Origin: Nonomuraea turcica
Lineage (GTDB): Bacteria > Actinomycetota > Actinomycetes > Streptosporangiales > Streptosporangiaceae
Length of the DNA: 64,000 nucleotides
Reading direction: 5' to 3'
Assembly (NCBI RefSeq): GCF_030718205.1
Contig: NZ_JAUZQF010000028.1
Span: 62,001-126,000, forward strand
This document shows positions 7,697-15,669 of this stretch, piece by piece. The position numbers and the translations under genes were made by a program. Each line of letters starts with the position of its first letter. Position 1 is the first letter of the stretch. The notes under the pieces were generated by a model that worked only from the letters and a program-made list of their open reading frames with translations, did not search any database and had not been told where the DNA came from.

Positions 7697-10108
7697 ATGA
7701 ACTTCAGCAAGTCCCGGGCCTGCGCCATCGCCTGCTTACTCGTCATGGGAATGGCCGCCCTCCCCGCCGCCGCGGCACCCACCCGGTACGAAGCCGAGAA
7801 CGCGACGATCTCCCAGGGAGCCGTCGAGTCCAACCACGCCGGCTACTCCGGCACCGGCTTCGTCAACGGCACCAACGTCGCCGGCTCCTCCACCGAATGG
7901 ACGATCACCGCGCCCAGCGCCGGCACCGCCACGCTGGCCTTCCGCTACGCCAACGGCACCGGCGCGGACCGCCCCAGCGACATCTCGGTCAACGGCACGA
8001 CCGTGGTGGCGAGCCGGTCCTTCCCCGCCACCGCTAGTTGGGCCACCTGGGCCACGGTCACCCTCACCGCTCCGGTCGTCGCCGGCACGAACAAGATCAG
8101 GGCCACCGCCGCGAGCGCGGGAGGCAACCCCAACTGGGACTACCTCGACGCCGACGTCCCAGCCAGTGCGTTCACCGACTACCAGGCGGAGAACGCGACG
8201 ATCTCCGAGGGCGCCGTCGAATCGAACCACGCCGGGTTCACCGGCTCCGGGTTCGTCAATTACGCCAACGTGACCGGCTCGTACGTGCAGTTCTCCATCA
8301 GCGCCGCCGCGGCAGGCACCCAGACCCTGACCTTCCGCTACGCCAACGGCACCACCGCCGACCGGCCCATGACCATCACCGTCAACGGCACCGCGGTGGC
8401 CACCGCCCGGTCCTTCCCGAGCACCGGCGCCTGGGCCACATGGCAGGAGGTCGCCCTGGACGCGCCGCTCACCGCGGGCGCCAACACGATCCGGGCCACG
8501 GCCACCACCGACGGCGGCGGGCCCAACCTCGACCGGCTCCGGGTCACCGGCCCCGGCGACACCGAGAAGCCCACCTCGCCAGGGCAGCCGGTCTGCTCCG
8601 CCATCGCGCACAACGCCCTGACGCTGGACTGGCCGCCGGCCACCGACAACATCGGCGTGGTGGCGTACGACATCTACCACCAGGGCCAGCAGATCGCGAC
8701 CGCTCCGGCGCCGCCGTACCGGCTGACCGGGCTCACCCCCGACTTCGGCTACCAGCTGTCGGTGTTCGCCCGCGACGCCTCCGGCAACGTGTCGCTGAGC
8801 AGCCCCGAGGCGAACTGCCGCACGCTGCCCGCGCCCGCCGACGACCCGCCGTCGCAACCCGGGCAGCCCACGGTCAGCGGCGTGCAGGCCACCTCGGCCA
8901 CCGTGACCTGGGGCGCCTCCGCCGACGACAACGGGGTGCGCGCCTACCTGGTCCGCGACCACGCCACCAACGCCGTGCTCGCCACCGTCACCGGCACCCC
9001 GCCCGCGACCACGGCCACGGTGCCGCTGGAATGCGCCCGCACCTACCAGGTGCACGTCGTGGCGCGCGACAGCGCCAACCAGCTGTCCACGCCGAGCGCG
9101 CCGTCCGCGTCCTTCACCACCGGCACCTGCGGCACGGTGCCGCAGACGCCCACCAGCGTCGCCGGCGGCTGGGACGTGCCGTGGGACATCTCCTGGGCGC
9201 CCGACGGGACGTACGCGCTGGTGACCGAGCGCGACACGTTCCGGGTCTTCAAGGTGACCCCGTCGGGGACGAAGACGCAGGTCGGCACCGTGCCCAACAC
9301 GCAGACCACCGACGGCGAGGGCGGCCTGATGGGCCTGGACTTCTCGCCCACCTGGAACGGCACCACCGACCAGGACGTGTTCTTCATGCACACCGCCTCC
9401 GAGGGCAACCGCATCGCCAAGATGAGCTTCAACGGCACCACGCTCAGCGGCTACGCCGGCGTCGTGCAGGGCATCGACAAGAATCGCTACCACAACGGCG
9501 GGCGCATCAGGTTCGGCCCCGACGGCTACCTCTACGTCGCCACCGGCGACGCCCAGCAGACGAGCAACGCGCCCGACTTGGACTCGCTCAATGGCAAGAT
9601 CCTGCGCATCACCAAGACCGGCGCCGCCGCGCCCGGCAACCCGTTCGGCACCCGCGTCTACAGCTACGGCCACCGCAACCCGCAGGGCCTGGCCTGGGAC
9701 TCGGCCGGCCGCCTGTGGTCGTCGGAGCTCGGCAACTCATCGCGCGACGAGCTCAACCTCATCCTGCCGGGCCGCAACTACGGCTGGCCCACCTGCGAGG
9801 GCACCTGCAGCGTGTCCGGCATGACCAACCCCAAGTACACCTGGGGCGTCGCCGAGGCCTCACCGAGCGGGATCGCCATCGTCGGCAACACGGTCTTCAT
9901 GGCGGCGCTGCGCGGCCAGCGGCTGTGGCGCATCGTGCTCAACGGCGAGAACGTCTCGACGGTCAACTCCTACTTCAACGGCACGTACGGCAGGCTCCGC
10001 GCGGTCGAGAAGGTGCCCGGCGCCAGCGCCATCTGGTTCGGCTCCACCAACTCCGACAACAACGGCGACGGCTCCGCCGACACGATCCGCCGCTCCACCA
10101 TTCAGTAA
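7697..10108 (+). CDS. Secreted PQQ-dependent sugar dehydrogenase with two CBMs and two Fn3 domains
   Basis: 803 residues. Signal peptide about 1-28 (ALPAAAA). Two CBM6/35-like modules follow (YEAENATIS at about 32 and YQAENATIS at about 160), then two fibronectin type III domains (about 290-390 and 400-490). The C-terminal six-bladed propeller is of the soluble aldose dehydrogenase type, with GLMGLDFSP, NRYHNGGRIRFGPDGYLYVA (the His is the likely catalytic base) and YSYGHRNPQGLAWD. Family members oxidise the anomeric carbon of sugars using PQQ; here the enzyme would be anchored on a polymer by its CBMs. ATG 7697 is chosen over an upstream in-frame start because CCAGGAG lies 6 nt before it and a signal peptide follows at once. 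The lyase-like gene begins 22 nt downstream. Confidence 0.9.
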   Translation: MNFSKSRACAIACLLVMGMAALPAAAAPTRYEAENATISQGAVESNHAGYSGTGFVNGTNVAGSSTEWTITAPSAGTATLAFRYANGTGADRPSDISVNGTTVVASRSFPATASWATWATVTLTAPVVAGTNKIRATAASAGGNPNWDYLDADVPASAFTDYQAENATISEGAVESNHAGFTGSGFVNYANVTGSYVQFSISAAAAGTQTLTFRYANGTTADRPMTITVNGTAVATARSFPSTGAWATWQEVALDAPLTAGANTIRATATTDGGGPNLDRLRVTGPGDTEKPTSPGQPVCSAIAHNALTLDWPPATDNIGVVAYDIYHQGQQIATAPAPPYRLTGLTPDFGYQLSVFARDASGNVSLSSPEANCRTLPAPADDPPSQPGQPTVSGVQATSATVTWGASADDNGVRAYLVRDHATNAVLATVTGTPPATTATVPLECARTYQVHVVARDSANQLSTPSAPSASFTTGTCGTVPQTPTSVAGGWDVPWDISWAPDGTYALVTERDTFRVFKVTPSGTKTQVGTVPNTQTTDGEGGLMGLDFSPTWNGTTDQDVFFMHTASEGNRIAKMSFNGTTLSGYAGVVQGIDKNRYHNGGRIRFGPDGYLYVATGDAQQTSNAPDLDSLNGKILRITKTGAAAPGNPFGTRVYSYGHRNPQGLAWDSAGRLWSSELGNSSRDELNLILPGRNYGWPTCEGTCSVSGMTNPKYTWGVAEASPSGIAIVGNTVFMAALRGQRLWRIVLNGENVSTVNSYFNGTYGRLRAVEKVPGASAIWFGSTNSDNNGDGSADTIRRSTIQ

Positions 10109-10130
10109 TCACCCCCCAGGAAGTGACCCC

Positions 10131-11336
10131 ATGACACAACCCCTGTCCCGGCGCCGCTTCGGACTCCTCCTCGGCGCGGCCGCCGCCGTGCCGCTCCTGC
10201 CCGCGCGCCCCGCGTTCGCGGCGCCCACCCTGCTCCCGTCCGGGATGACGTGGCAGCTGATGTGGTCGCCGTCGGCCTCGGCCAACGGCATGGGGGCGTG
10301 GGAGAGCATCGAGGACGACCGTGCGGACTCCCATCCGGCGGGCGCGCCCCACATCCGCCCCGACAGCGACAACTACCGCTTCACCATGCACATGGTCGAC
10401 CGTGACACCAGCACGGACCGGCAGCGGCACGAGGTGACCGGCAACCGTACCTCCAGCAGCAGCTACCTGTCCTGGAAGACCGGCGAGTTGTGGCGGGTCA
10501 CGTACGCGATGTACATCCCGAGCACGCTCAAGGCCACCACGACCTTCACCCACATCTTCCAGACCAAGATGCCCGGCTCGGGAACGTCGCCGATCACGGT
10601 CACCTCGCTGCGCCGGGTGGACGGCAGGCAGACCATCGAGCACAAGATCTTCGAGCCGAACATCCTGGTCGGGCGGACCGATCTGGAGCCGCTGCACAAC
10701 AAGTGGATCGACATCGACTACGAGATCAAGATCGGTGACGGCTCGGCCGGCGCGGTCCGGTGGGCCGTCAGGAACGCCGGCACCACGGTGGTGGACGCGA
10801 CGACGACGGGTGTGGACACGTTCCTCGGCGACCGCGTGCGGCCCAAATGGGGCATCTACCGGTCGCTGGGCGACACGTCGGGCTCGCTCCAGGACTGCCA
10901 CCTGCTGCTGACGAGACTCAGGTCGTACAAGGCGGTCCCCGGCGGCGGTGGGGGCGTCACGCGCTACGAGGCGGAGAACGCGACGATCTCGCAAGGTGTG
11001 GTCGAGTCCAACCACGCGGGCTTTTCCGGCACGGGTTTCGTCAACGGAGACAACGCGGCGGGCTCGTACGTCGAGTGGACCGTCAACGGCGCCGCCGGAG
11101 CGGCGACCCTCAGGATCCGCTACGCCAACGGCACCACCACCGGGCGCCCCGCGACGATCACCGTCAACGGCGCCACGGTCGCCGCCGACCAGCCCTTCAA
11201 CGGCACCGGCGCCTGGACCACGTGGGCCACCGCCGCAGTGCCCGTGACCCTGCGCTCGGGCGCCAACACGGTGCGGATCACCGCGAACACCGCGGGCGGC
11301 AACCCGAACCTGGACTACATCGAGGTCGCGCAATGA
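10131..11336 (+). CDS. Tat-exported polysaccharide lyase-like protein with C-terminal CBM
   Basis: 401 residues. A twin-arginine signal (SRRRFGLLLGAAAAVPLL) is followed by a beta-jelly-roll region (about 40-265) resembling heparinase-I-type polysaccharide lyases (ELWRVTYAMYIPS, FTHIFQTK, NKWIDIDYEIKI, RPKWGIYRSLG). After a glycine linker comes a CBM6/35-like module (YEAENATIS at about 280) that closely resembles the two CBMs in the gene upstream. It follows that gene by 22 nt on the same strand, with AGGAAG before the ATG, so the two are probably co-transcribed and act on the same extracellular glycan. The lyase assignment rests on fold-level resemblance; substrate unknown. Confidence 0.72.
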   Translation: MTQPLSRRRFGLLLGAAAAVPLLPARPAFAAPTLLPSGMTWQLMWSPSASANGMGAWESIEDDRADSHPAGAPHIRPDSDNYRFTMHMVDRDTSTDRQRHEVTGNRTSSSSYLSWKTGELWRVTYAMYIPSTLKATTTFTHIFQTKMPGSGTSPITVTSLRRVDGRQTIEHKIFEPNILVGRTDLEPLHNKWIDIDYEIKIGDGSAGAVRWAVRNAGTTVVDATTTGVDTFLGDRVRPKWGIYRSLGDTSGSLQDCHLLLTRLRSYKAVPGGGGGVTRYEAENATISQGVVESNHAGFSGTGFVNGDNAAGSYVEWTVNGAAGAATLRIRYANGTTTGRPATITVNGATVAADQPFNGTGAWTTWATAAVPVTLRSGANTVRITANTAGGNPNLDYIEVAQ

Positions 11337-11374
11337 CGAGCGGTCGCCGCGGGCGCTCGCCTCCCTCCCGGGAC

Positions 11375-11399
11375 GCCGCGGCCGTGCGTCTTCCGCGGC
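11375..11399 (+). terminator. Candidate hairpin terminator after the lyase-like gene
   Basis: A 7-bp stem, GCCGCGG at 11375-11381 and CCGCGGC at 11393-11399, with an 11-nt loop, lies 38 nt after the stop at 11336 and 20 nt before the next gene. No U-tract. Confidence 0.4.
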
Positions 11400-11419
11400 C
11401 TCCGGGGAACAGGTGCGGC

Positions 11420-11806
11420 ATGGAAGTGCTGAGCAGCCGCGTGCTGCTGCGTCCGAAGGATCTCGGGCGCAGCCGCCGCTTCTATGCCGAGACGCTCGGA
11501 TTGGCCGTCTATCGCGAGTTCGGGCCGGCCGACCACCCAGGGACGGTGTTCTTCCTGGGCCAGGGATTCCTCGAGCTCTCCGGGCACAGCGACGCCGGGG
11601 CCGGCCCGGCGGTGTCGCTCTGGCTGCAGGTGCGTGATGTGGCATCCGAGGAGGAACGCCTGCGTCAGGCGGGCGTCACCGTGCTGCGCGAGGCCCGCCT
11701 GGAACCGTGGGGGCTCGTCGAGTCGTGGATCGCGGACCCGGACGGCCATCGCATCGTCCTGGTCCAGGTCCCGTCCGACCACCCGCTGCGCCGCGATCCG
11801 CGCTGA
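11420..11806 (+). CDS. VOC/glyoxalase-fold protein
   Basis: 128 residues forming a single vicinal-oxygen-chelate unit of two beta-alpha-beta-beta-beta modules. Visible marks are RPKDLGRSRRFYAETLGL near the start, the central FLELSGH, and ESWIADPDGHRIVLVQ near the end, where the Asp-Pro-Asp-Gly-His segment is typical. Members range from metal-dependent lyases and dioxygenases to antibiotic-binding proteins, so the substrate is open. ATG 11420 is supported by alignment with the usual VOC start; the SD (CAGGTG) is weak. A MarR-type regulator lies 35 nt downstream on the same strand and may control it. Confidence 0.82.
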   Translation: MEVLSSRVLLRPKDLGRSRRFYAETLGLAVYREFGPADHPGTVFFLGQGFLELSGHSDAGAGPAVSLWLQVRDVASEEERLRQAGVTVLREARLEPWGLVESWIADPDGHRIVLVQVPSDHPLRRDPR

Positions 11807-11841
11807 CGGGCCCCACCCGCCCGGTAGGGGAGACTGGGGAG

Positions 11842-12270
11842 GTGAGCAACGACCGTCCCGCCCCGCCCGTGACGAGCCCTTCCATCATCCTGCTGACGCT
11901 GGCCCGCCGCATCGAGACCGAGCTCAACGCCGCCCTCTCGCCGCTGGAGCTTACCGTCAGCAGGCTGGGGCTGCTCGGTCACATCGCCGTGGTGCCCGGG
12001 GTGTCGTTCAGCGACCTGGCCCGGATGTCGGGCACCACAGTGCAGAGCGTGCACACCGCGGTGAAGGCGCTGGTCGGGGCGGGACTGGTGCACGACCATA
12101 CCGCCCGCGCGGGCTCCGCCTCGACGATCGAGGTCACGCCCGAGGGCGCCCGCCTCCTGGAGCGGGCCAAGCAGGCGGTGGCCGAGGTGGACGAGCGCAT
12201 GTTCGGCCCGGACGCCGATCCCGTGCAGCGGCGCATCGGCGAGGCCGTCCGGGCCGCGTTCGCGCTCTGA
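11842..12270 (+). CDS. MarR-family transcriptional regulator
   Basis: 142 residues. A winged-helix DNA-binding core spans about 35-105: VSFSDLARMSGTTVQSVHTA is the helix-turn-helix and the wing contains HTARAGSASTIEVTPEG. Flanking helices would form the dimer. MarR proteins usually sense small phenolic or toxic ligands and regulate adjacent genes; the VOC protein just upstream is the natural candidate. GTG 11842 is preferred, with AGGGGAG about 10 nt upstream. The reading frame is open further upstream, but that part overlaps the VOC gene and has no family resemblance. Confidence 0.85.
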   Translation: MSNDRPAPPVTSPSIILLTLARRIETELNAALSPLELTVSRLGLLGHIAVVPGVSFSDLARMSGTTVQSVHTAVKALVGAGLVHDHTARAGSASTIEVTPEGARLLERAKQAVAEVDERMFGPDADPVQRRIGEAVRAAFAL

Positions 12271-12383
12271 GTCAGTCCTGGCCGGCCGGCGGCGCGACCT
12301 TAAGCGCATGAGCATGAATCCGTAAGCGGTTCCGGCCAGGGTTGTGCCCAGGAAGCACGACCGCAAGGTGAAGGAGATCCGCC

Positions 12384-12920
12384 ATGAGGAAGCTCATCGA
12401 GTCGACGTTCGTCACCCTCGACGGCGTCATCAGCGACCCGCACGTCTGGGGTCGGCCATACTGGGACGACGAGCACGGTGCGTATGCGAACAAGCTGATG
12501 TTCGCCGCCGACGCGCTGCTCTTGGGCCGCGCGACGTACGAGGCGTTCGCCGAGGCGTGGCCCGCGCGGTCGGGGGATCCGTACACCGATCAGATCAACA
12601 GCATGCCCAAGTACGTCGCCTCCACCACGCTGAAGGAGACGAGCGCCTGGAACGGCACCCTGATCGAAGGCGACGTCGCCACGGCGGTGGCCGAGCTGAA
12701 GCGGCAGCCGGGGGAGAACATCCTCAAGTTCGGGACCGGCCGGCTCGACCGCACACTGATCGACAACAAGCTGGTCGACGAGTTCCACTTCTGGGTGTTC
12801 CCCACCATCGCGGGCGGCGGCGAGCGGCTGCTGGACGGCCTGGACCTCACCCACCTGAACCTGCTCGGCACGACGCGGTTCACGTCCGGGATCGTGGTCC
12901 ACACCTACGGGCTCAAGTAG
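12384..12920 (+). CDS. Dihydrofolate reductase-like protein (RibD C-terminal domain)
   Basis: 178 residues. The N-terminus MRKLIESTFVTLDGVISDP and the blocks ALLLGRATYEAFAEAW, KYVASTTL, ILKFGTGRLDRTLIDNKLVD and FHFWVFPTIAGGGERLL define the small NADPH-binding RibD_C/DHFR-like family common in actinobacteria. These proteins probably reduce pterin- or flavin-like substrates, but few have been assigned. A strong SD (AAGGAGAT) precedes the ATG. Its last 8 nt overlap the 3' end of the convergent PEP-mutase-like gene. Confidence 0.85.
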   Translation: MRKLIESTFVTLDGVISDPHVWGRPYWDDEHGAYANKLMFAADALLLGRATYEAFAEAWPARSGDPYTDQINSMPKYVASTTLKETSAWNGTLIEGDVATAVAELKRQPGENILKFGTGRLDRTLIDNKLVDEFHFWVFPTIAGGGERLLDGLDLTHLNLLGTTRFTSGIVVHTYGLK

Positions 12921-13704
12921 ACAGCGCGGCGTTGAGCCCGCCGTAGTCCAGGCCGTCCGCGAGCGTGTCGTACGTGCCGGCGCCCAGCAGCTCGGCGGCC
13001 GCCCGCGCGGCGCACGCGTACGCGGACTGGGCGATCGCGGAGCCGACGCTGACCCGCGTGACCCCGGCCGCCGCCAGCTCGGCCACGGACGGTGCGCCGG
13101 GCCCGGCCATCACGTTCAGCGGTAGCGGCCCGCCGGCCAGGCGGGCGATGGTGTCCAGGTCGAGCAGGCCCGGCACGAACAGCCCGTCCGCCCCGGCATC
13201 GGCGTAGACCCGCGCCCGCTCCTCCACCTCGGCCGGCTGGTCCCCTGGGATTCCGGCCAGGTAGACGTCGGTGCGGGCGTTGATGAACACGTCGACCCCG
13301 GCGGCATCGGCCGCCGCCCGTGCCTCGGAGATGCGCCGTGCCTGATCCTTCGGCGAAAGCAAGGGCGCCCCGCCGGAGTCTTCCAGGTTGACGCCGACCG
13401 CCCCGGCCTCGATCACCGCGCGTACGGTGGCCGCCACGTCCCCGTACCCGCCCTCGATGTCAGCGGTGACCGGCACGCTCACGGCCGCCACGATGCGGCC
13501 GACCGCCGCCGCCATCCGCTCCCGGCTGAGCCCGTGGGCGTCGGGCGCGCCGTTCGCCCAGGAGACGCCGGCGCTGGTCGTCGCGATCGCCTGCGCCCCC
13601 GCGCCCTCGATCACGGCCGCGGAGGCGGCGTCCCAGGCGTTGGGCAACACGAGCACGGCGCCGCCGCGGTGCAGGGCCCGGAACAGGGCCGCCTGATCGG
13701 TCAT
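12913..13704 (-). CDS. Isocitrate lyase/PEP mutase superfamily protein
   Basis: 263 residues with the TIM-barrel features of the superfamily: LVLPNAWDAASAAVIEGAGA at the N-terminus, VTADIEGGYG (metal-binding Asp/Glu), GVNLEDSGG, FINARTDVYL, and LNVMAGPGAPS near the C-terminus. The KKCGH-type catalytic loop of true isocitrate lyases is absent, as in the short carboxyphosphonoenolpyruvate-mutase-like subgroup, so the reaction (C-C or P-C bond chemistry on a 2-oxo acid) is unassigned. SD GGAAGG precedes the ATG at 13704. It is convergent with the RibD-like gene, overlapping it by 8 nt. Confidence 0.83.
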   Translation of the reverse strand: MTDQAALFRALHRGGAVLVLPNAWDAASAAVIEGAGAQAIATTSAGVSWANGAPDAHGLSRERMAAAVGRIVAAVSVPVTADIEGGYGDVAATVRAVIEAGAVGVNLEDSGGAPLLSPKDQARRISEARAAADAAGVDVFINARTDVYLAGIPGDQPAEVEERARVYADAGADGLFVPGLLDLDTIARLAGGPLPLNVMAGPGAPSVAELAAAGVTRVSVGSAIAQSAYACAARAAAELLGAGTYDTLADGLDYGGLNAALST

Positions 13705-13800
13705 GCTGATCTTCCTTCCGTTACGCCTTGTTCTGAGACCAGAGCATCGTGGGTGGACCGGCGTGCTGTCTGGCTGGATTCGGACATGACCGTCGTCGCG

Positions 13801-13822
13801 GAGGTGGAGCTACCTCCACCTC
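13801..13822. promoter_or_regulatory. Inverted repeat in the divergent intergenic region
   Basis: GAGGTGGA (13801-13808) and TCCACCTC (13815-13822) form a perfect 8-bp dyad with a 6-nt spacer. It lies between the PEP-mutase-like gene (minus) and the BBE-type oxidase (plus), about 90 bp from each start. It could be a shared operator or a leader hairpin; no regulator gene lies beside it. Confidence 0.4.
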
Positions 13823-13910
13823 TGCGTACATCTGGATGCATTCTCCGGCCACGTCCGCACTTCTAGCGTCGAAGACGCAGATTCCGGACGAACGGCAGGG
13901 GGAGTGGGTC

Positions 13911-15536
13911 ATGGGCAAGGTCACACGCCGGGGATTCCTCGGTGGCACCGCGGCGCTCGGCGGCGTGGCGATGACAGCGGAACTCGCGGGATTGACGACG
14001 CCGGCGGAGGCGGCCGGCGGCCCGCCCTTCGGCCCCGTCGTCGTTCGCCCCGCCGACCCCCGCTACGACGACCTGGCGGTACGCAGGACGAACCAGCGTT
14101 TCCGGCCGCGGCCCGACTACTTCCACGTGGTCGGCTCCACCGAGCAGGTCGTCGCGGCCGTCAACGAGGCGGTCCGCGCCGGCCGCCGCGTCACCGTCCG
14201 CAGCGGCGGCCACTGCTACGAGAACTTCGTCGGCGACGGCGCCCAGGTCGTGATCGACATGTGCGAGATGTCCGAGGTGTACTTCGACGCCGAGCGCGGC
14301 GCGTTCGCCATCGAGGCCGGCGCCACGCTCATGCAGGCGTACCGCAAGCTCTACCTCGGGTGGGGCGTCACCATCCCCGGCGGCCAATGCGGGGGCGTGG
14401 CCGCCGGGGGCCACATCGCGGGCGGCGGGTACGGCCCGCTGTCGCGCCGCCACGGCCTCACGGTCGACTACCTGCACGCCGTGGAGGTCGTGGTGGTCGA
14501 CCGCACCGGCCGGGCCCGCGCCGTGGTGGCCACCAGGAACCCGGCCGACCCCCACCACGACCTGTGGTGGGCGCACACCGGCGGTGGCGGCGGCAATTTC
14601 GGCATCGTCACCCGCTACTGGATGCGCGACCCGAACGCCAAGGGCGGCGACCCGGCCGAGTTGCTGCCCAAGCCGCCCGCCGAGGTGCTGTCCGGCGTGG
14701 CCGTCTGGTCGTGGGACGGCATGACCAAGGAGTCGTTCCGCAGGCTGCTGCGCAACTACGCCGAATGGCACCTCCGCAACAGCGCCCCGGCAAGCCCGCA
14801 GGTCTCGCTGTGGGGCTCCCTGCTGATCCCCGGCCGTCAGGCGGGCGCCGACCCCGGGGGAATGATCCTGCCCGCCCAGATCGACGCCTCCGTGCCGGAC
14901 GCGGAGCGCGTCCTGCGCGACCACTTCACCGCCGTGGCCGACGGGGTCACCCCTCAGGTGTTCGTTCCGCCGCTCACGCGCGAGCCGTGGTTCCAGGCGG
15001 TGCGGACGCTGTCGCTCAGCGCGGAGGCGGAGTCGGGCCGTTACAAGGGCAAGTCCGCCTACCTGCGCAAGCCGTTCGCCGACGAACAGGCGGACGCGGC
15101 CTTCGACGCCCTCCACCAGGCCGGCGACGTCTCCTCCAGGGGCGTGTTGTGGCTCCTGTCGTACGGCGGCCAGGTCAACACGGTGCCGCCCGCCGCGACC
15201 GCCACCGTGGAACGCCAGTCCATCCTGAAGGCGCTCCACCTGGTCACTTGGGACGAGGGCCAGGACGGTGCCGCGCACCTGGCGTGGGTGCGCCGCCTGC
15301 ACCAGCGGACGTTCGCGGCCACGGGCGGCGTGCCGGTGCCCGGGGGCGACTGCGGTGGCGCCTACATCAACTACCCGGACATCGACCACGCCGACCCAGC
15401 GTGGAACACCTCCGGCGTGCCGTGGTCCACGATCTACTACGGGGACAACTACGCCCGCCTGCAGCGGGTCAAGAGCCGCTGGGATCCGCGGAACGTCTTC
15501 CGCCATGCCCTCTCCGTCCGCCCGCTCGCGAGATAG
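13911..15536 (+). CDS. Tat-exported BBE-type FAD-linked oxidase
   Basis: 541 residues. The Tat signal TRRGFLGGTAALGG is followed by a PCMH-type FAD domain and a C-terminal berberine-bridge (BBE) segment (YINYPDIDH, YYGDNYARLQRVKSRWDP). The two residues that hold FAD bicovalently in this family are present: His in TVRSGGHCYENF and Cys in PGGQCGGVAAGG. Such enzymes oxidise sugars, alkaloids or polyketide intermediates and release hydrogen peroxide, here outside the membrane. ATG 13911 is supported by AGGGGGAG 7 nt upstream and by the Tat signal; longer in-frame starts are not. A second Tat flavoprotein follows 133 nt later. Confidence 0.9.
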   Translation: MGKVTRRGFLGGTAALGGVAMTAELAGLTTPAEAAGGPPFGPVVVRPADPRYDDLAVRRTNQRFRPRPDYFHVVGSTEQVVAAVNEAVRAGRRVTVRSGGHCYENFVGDGAQVVIDMCEMSEVYFDAERGAFAIEAGATLMQAYRKLYLGWGVTIPGGQCGGVAAGGHIAGGGYGPLSRRHGLTVDYLHAVEVVVVDRTGRARAVVATRNPADPHHDLWWAHTGGGGGNFGIVTRYWMRDPNAKGGDPAELLPKPPAEVLSGVAVWSWDGMTKESFRRLLRNYAEWHLRNSAPASPQVSLWGSLLIPGRQAGADPGGMILPAQIDASVPDAERVLRDHFTAVADGVTPQVFVPPLTREPWFQAVRTLSLSAEAESGRYKGKSAYLRKPFADEQADAAFDALHQAGDVSSRGVLWLLSYGGQVNTVPPAATATVERQSILKALHLVTWDEGQDGAAHLAWVRRLHQRTFAATGGVPVPGGDCGGAYINYPDIDHADPAWNTSGVPWSTIYYGDNYARLQRVKSRWDPRNVFRHALSVRPLAR

Positions 15537-15543
15537 AATTGCC

Positions 15544-15577
15544 CAAGCGCTTGCTTCGATCACGATGTGGTGTGATC
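15544..15577. promoter_or_regulatory. CAAGCGCTTG box and GATCAC/GTGATC dyad upstream of the KstD-type gene
   Basis: CAAGCGCTTG (15544-15553) is a 10-bp palindrome with the AGCGCT core of LacI-type operators, like those at 43303-43342. Immediately after it, GATCAC (15558-15563) and GTGATC (15572-15577) form a second dyad with an 8-nt spacer. Both lie in the 133-bp gap between the two flavoprotein genes, suggesting that the second has its own regulated promoter. Confidence 0.45.
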
Positions 15578-15669
15578 CTTCGAGTGGCGATCACGGCCGG
15601 GGCTCCAACGCCCCGTGGCCCGCTTCGTACGCCCTGTGAACGCCCCACGAGCGAAGGGACCGACCCGCC

